From positions 1-16,862 of the forward strand of contig CAMMCS010000020.1 in NCBI GenBank assembly GCA_946494635.1: a DNA stretch of 16,862 bases, in the 5' to 3' direction. Within the stretch, counting starts at the first letter, position 1, and each line of letters starts with the position of its first letter. Position numbers and translations under genes: made by a program. The notes under the pieces are model-generated. The model ran no database searches, was not told the DNA's origin, and worked only from the letters and a program-made list of their open reading frames with translations. The stretch comes from an uncultured Oscillibacter sp. Lineage in GTDB: Bacteria > Bacillota > Clostridia > Oscillospirales > Oscillospiraceae. Below are positions 13,946 to 16,862 of the stretch, piece after piece.

Positions 13946-15232
13946 ATGTCGCTGATCGTGAAAATCGGAAAAAAGGGAAAGAAGATCGTGAAGAAGGTGC
14001 TCCAGCCGGCGGAGAAGCACAACCTCAGCTATACCCGCCGGATCGAGCGGATCAAGACGGACCGGCGGATCTGCGCCATGACCTTTGACGACGGCCCCAT
14101 GGATCTGCCGGTCTCCCCGGACCGCTTCGGCGGGAAGTCTTTGACGGACGTGCTGCTGGACACCCTGGCGGAATTCGGCGCCAAGGGGACCTTCGACGTG
14201 GTGGGAGACACCAGCGAGAACTACCCGGACAAGGCCGGCAAGGTGGGCAGCGCCGCCTGGGGCGGCGTGAAATACGACCACTACCCGGACATCCACCAGG
14301 ACGACAAGGGCGGCGCGGAGCACAACGACCGCCTGATCCACCGCATTCTGGCGGAGGGGCACCAGATCACCAACCACGGCTACCGCCACATCATCTTCGG
14401 CAAGAAGCCCTTCGTCTACGGCGCCCGGGTGTACCTTGGCAGCCTGGACAAGGCGGTGGAGGACCTGCAGAAGCTGGACAAGCTCATGTGGGACCGGTAC
14501 GGCTATCAGATCACCCTGCACCGGCCGCCCCACTATGTGGACAAGATGCAGGACGGCTTCACCAGCTACGACGTCTGTGACAAGATGGGCTACCAGTACA
14601 TGGCCGCCTCCTTTGACGGGGCGGGCTGGCTGCCCTCCACCCTCTCCGACCCGGAGGCCGCCCTGGAGGCGGAGGTGAACGCCATGGTGGAGCCGGTGCG
14701 GAAGGCATTGGAGAAGGATCCGGACTTCTTCTGCGGGCAGATCATCTTCCAGAAGGACGGCTACAACATGGGCAAGCGCACGCCGGTGGCCTTCGGCCTG
14801 CGGAAGCAGCTGGAGCTGCTGAAGGAGTACGGCTATCAGGTGGTCACGGTGGACACCCTGCTGGCGGAGAGCCCCTTTGCCGACCTGGGGCGGGACGACC
14901 CGCTGTTTGAGAAGCTGAACAAGCTCCAGCAGGAGCGGGCCATCGTCTACTCGGACAACTGCCTCCGGCTGGACGCGGTGATGACCTGCGGAGAGCTGGC
15001 CATGCTGCTGGCCCCCAGGGAGGAGGCCCTGGGCCGCCGCTGGGCGGCGGTCCGCAGGAGCGGGAAGCACGAGGACGCCTACTGGGGCGCCATGGACTGG
15101 TGCGCCGAGCAGGGGCTGCTGCCCCGGGGCACCAGGTCCGACGCGCCGGTCACGGCCCTGCCGGAGGGGCTGTTCGCCCCGGTCAGCGACTTCACCCGCC
15201 GCAGCATTTACGGGGCCTATAAGAACCAGTGA
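13946..15232 (+). CDS. NodB-like polysaccharide-deacetylase homologue, no signal peptide, SLH-like tail
   Basis: The protein has 428 residues. The NodB fold starts with CAMTFDDGP (43-51), giving D48 and D49. NHGYRH (143-148) gives the metal ligands H144 and H148, and LHRPPHY (191-197) gives the arginine motif. Relatives use one divalent metal to remove acetyl groups from chitin-like or peptidoglycan sugars. At the last motif, where family members read like IILLHD, this protein has IIFQKD (266-271), so Q269 stands where the catalytic His is expected. No signal peptide or hydrophobic helix exists; the N-terminus is a Lys-rich amphipathic segment (1-25). Residues about 340-415 (MTCGELAMLL ... 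YWGAMDWCAEQGLLPRG) resemble one degenerate S-layer-homology repeat. AAGGAG at 13931 precedes the start. It ends the operon, 4 bases after the PHP gene, with a strong terminator behind it. Confidence 0.8.
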   Translation: MSLIVKIGKKGKKIVKKVLQPAEKHNLSYTRRIERIKTDRRICAMTFDDGPMDLPVSPDRFGGKSLTDVLLDTLAEFGAKGTFDVVGDTSENYPDKAGKVGSAAWGGVKYDHYPDIHQDDKGGAEHNDRLIHRILAEGHQITNHGYRHIIFGKKPFVYGARVYLGSLDKAVEDLQKLDKLMWDRYGYQITLHRPPHYVDKMQDGFTSYDVCDKMGYQYMAASFDGAGWLPSTLSDPEAALEAEVNAMVEPVRKALEKDPDFFCGQIIFQKDGYNMGKRTPVAFGLRKQLELLKEYGYQVVTVDTLLAESPFADLGRDDPLFEKLNKLQQERAIVYSDNCLRLDAVMTCGELAMLLAPREEALGRRWAAVRRSGKHEDAYWGAMDWCAEQGLLPRGTRSDAPVTALPEGLFAPVSDFTRRSIYGAYKNQ

Positions 15233-15255
15233 AGAGATAACAGAGCAGAGAGAAA

Positions 15256-15291
15256 AACCACGCGGCACGGAATTTTCCGGGCCGCGTGGTT
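15256..15291. terminator. Bidirectional terminator between convergent genes
   Basis: AACCACGCGGC (15256-15266) pairs perfectly with GCCGCGTGGTT (15281-15291). On plus it is followed by CATTTTG, and on minus by TTTCTCTCTGC after the T-rich arm end. It lies 24 bases after the deacetylase-like gene and 24 bases after the DUF4127 gene end, so it can serve both. Confidence 0.85.
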
Positions 15292-15314
15292 CATTTTGTG
15301 CCCCCGGATGCCGC

Positions 15315-16862
15315 TCAATCCTCTGCCAGGGTCACGCCGATGGTGAAGGCGATCTCGAAGGTGCGGTTCCAGGGGAAGTACACGTCCGAGATGGTGACAT
15401 CGGTGATCTCCCGGTCAGCATAGGGGGCCAGGGAGGTGATGACCCGGCCGCCCCGGAGGTTGGAACACACCATCTCCTCGCAGGCCGGGAGGAACAGGTC
15501 CTCCAGCTTGTTCTGGATCAGCTTGCCGGTGATGGGGTTGGGCAGGAGGTTGTTGCGGTCCTCCCCCAGGTTCTTGATATACACGTTCAGCTGCCCCTGG
15601 GCGTGCAGGCTGTAGGCATAGGTGAGGGCCATGGAGTTGGCGAGCTGCCGCACATGGCCGATGTCGCAGGCCGCATCCTTTTCTTTGCTGCAGGCCAGGT
15701 AGAGGTACCGGGAAAAGCCCATGGCCATACCGGCGCCGGTGACGTTGGCCTGCTCATACTGGCCGGCGAAGGCCACCAGCTGGCCGAAGTCCACCCGGTC
15801 GAACAGCATCTGCTGCAGCGTCTCGCCGTAGGCGTTGTTGCTGGCCTCGATCAGGGCGGTGGGGATGTGGTGCTGGAGGTTGTACTCCAGGGCGGAGATC
15901 AGCTCCTCACAGTTGGCCTGGGCCTGCTCCGGATCCGCGGGGGCCGTCATCACCAGGAACTGGAGCTCCGCTTCCTCCTCCGGCACCCGGACGGCCTGGA
16001 ACAGGTCCAGATGGAGGTCCACTGTCTCCTCCAGGGTGTAGCGGTCGTATTCCGACGAGGGGATGCCCTGGCTGCCGCCGATGTAGCGGACAGAGGTCTT
16101 GACCTGGTAGCCGTCGTAGTCGTCCTGGGCGATCTGGCACACCAGGAGGCGGGCCAGGCTGTCCAGCCCGGTCAGCAGGGTGCTGCCCCGGCCCAGCTGC
16201 CGCTCAATATAATGCAGCTCGTTGTAGTGGATGTTTGGGGCGTTGGAGGAGTCGTCAATCCCAATCAGCAGGTGGATGTTGTCGTAGGGGGCTGTTTTCA
16301 GGGCGGAGATCACATAGTCCGTCAGCTGGAGCTTCCGCATCCGGACCCCCAGATAGTCGTCAATGATCTCATCCGTCAGCACGGACTGATAGTCGGCGTT
16401 GTCCAGGGTATCCTCCGCCGCTGTGACGCCGTCCTCGGCGTAGCGGTAATTGGCAAAGACGTTCTCCAGGGTCAGCTCGTCCCCCTCCAGGGCGGGGCGG
16501 GCCACCATACCGTAGGCCCGCAGGGCGTTGTACTCCTCCAGCCCGAAGCCCTGATATCCCACGGTGGACGCCAGGCGCACCACGCTGTCGAAGAGGTAGA
16601 TGCGGTTGTCCGGGTCCTCCGCCAGAGAGAAGATGAAGGTGTCGAAGGCCTCCGTCTCGCTCATGGTGGTGCCGTCGTCAAAGGCCAGGGGGAATTCCCC
16701 GCTGACGGAGCGGGAGTTCACCAGCCCGCCGGAGAACAGCTGGTCCAGGGACAGCAGGAACAGGTCGCAGCCCTGCCGGTCCATCTCCTGGACCCAGGTC
16801 ATCAGGGCCTCCCGGTCGCCGTACTGGGTGCCGTTGCTGTTGGGCTCCTGGCCGTCCAGCTT
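15315..16862 (-). CDS. DUF4127 family protein, 5'-truncated by the window edge
   Basis: 515 codons are visible on the minus strand and the frame stays open to base 16862, so the true start lies outside; the ATG at 16802 is internal. The fragment shows the DUF4127 landmarks: GDREAL then W-Q-E-D followed by DLFLLSLDQLFSGGLVNSR, and the acidic block LLIGIDDSSNAPN with IHYNELHYIERQLG after it. A stretch ending in DNRIYLFDSVVRLAST lies between them. The C-terminal part has YLYLACSKEKDAA and a conserved-looking FPWNRTFEI close to the end. The family is widespread in Firmicutes and its function is not established. It is often large and secreted or cell-surface-linked, but the N-terminus needed to judge export is missing here. 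It converges on the ATP-grasp operon and shares its terminator. Confidence 0.85.
   Translation of the reverse strand, partial: KLDGQEPNSNGTQYGDREALMTWVQEMDRQGCDLFLLSLDQLFSGGLVNSRSVSGEFPLAFDDGTTMSETEAFDTFIFSLAEDPDNRIYLFDSVVRLASTVGYQGFGLEEYNALRAYGMVARPALEGDELTLENVFANYRYAEDGVTAAEDTLDNADYQSVLTDEIIDDYLGVRMRKLQLTDYVISALKTAPYDNIHLLIGIDDSSNAPNIHYNELHYIERQLGRGSTLLTGLDSLARLLVCQIAQDDYDGYQVKTSVRYIGGSQGIPSSEYDRYTLEETVDLHLDLFQAVRVPEEEAELQFLVMTAPADPEQAQANCEELISALEYNLQHHIPTALIEASNNAYGETLQQMLFDRVDFGQLVAFAGQYEQANVTGAGMAMGFSRYLYLACSKEKDAACDIGHVRQLANSMALTYAYSLHAQGQLNVYIKNLGEDRNNLLPNPITGKLIQNKLEDLFLPACEEMVCSNLRGGRVITSLAPYADREITDVTISDVYFPWNRTFEIAFTIGVTLAED

Noticed and set aside
13721..15268. Minus-strand frame of 515 codons
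   Set aside because: It is antisense to the deacetylase-like gene, which has NodB motifs, a ribosome binding site and operon spacing on plus.

Overview
The window looks like chromosome of a GC-rich member of the Clostridia, most like the gut Oscillospiraceae (the Flavonifractor/Lawsonibacter/Oscillibacter type). This rests on the gene families, strong AGGAGG-type ribosome binding sites, sigma-A promoters with 17-base spacers, a tRNA with encoded CCA, and strongly GC-ending codons. The genus is an inference. Both ends cut through genes.

Left part (1-3173): the end of a LUD-domain (LutC-like) gene, a small predicted lipoprotein, and a tRNA-Gly(GCC) with its own promoter and terminator. Repetitive non-coding DNA follows. 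A unit of about 176 bases begins right after the tRNA and ends in a second copy of the tRNA 3' end. A perfect 43-base palindrome and five tiny GC-rich hairpins come next. A VanY-like M15 D,D-carboxypeptidase gene (1946-2752) follows, and behind it a decayed second copy of the 176-base unit. The tRNA-derived repeats suggest old integration or duplication at this locus.

Central part (3174-8570, all minus strand): a catabolic-looking cluster. In transcription order it holds an RpiR/SIS regulator, an AT-rich control region with a clear promoter, a D-2-hydroxyacid dehydrogenase, a metallo-beta-lactamase-fold hydrolase, a DASS/SLC13 anion transporter, and a DRE-TIM aldolase resembling 4-hydroxy-2-oxovalerate aldolase. 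Just past the aldolase stop lies an unannotated remnant of an IolE-type sugar isomerase/dehydratase (3174-3311). The cluster could import a carboxylate, hydrolyse a lactone or ester, oxidise the hydroxyacid and cleave the product to pyruvate plus an aldehyde. The substrate is unknown.

Next part (8919-11247, minus strand): a tight three-gene operon for a zinc alcohol dehydrogenase, a Bcp/PrxQ-type peroxiredoxin and the peroxide-stress protein YaaA, with a good promoter in front. It probably handles peroxide and carbonyl stress.

Right part (11522-15291): back-to-back promoters drive a GtrA-family membrane protein (minus) and a tightly packed three-gene operon (plus). The operon encodes a COG3919-like ATP-grasp ligase, a PHP-family phosphoesterase, and a NodB-like polysaccharide-deacetylase homologue. 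The last protein has no signal peptide, appears to lack the usual last catalytic histidine, and has an SLH-like tail. This trio is the best candidate for an undescribed system, possibly envelope glycopolymer modification. A bidirectional terminator separates it from the 3' part of a DUF4127 gene on the minus strand (15315 to the window end).
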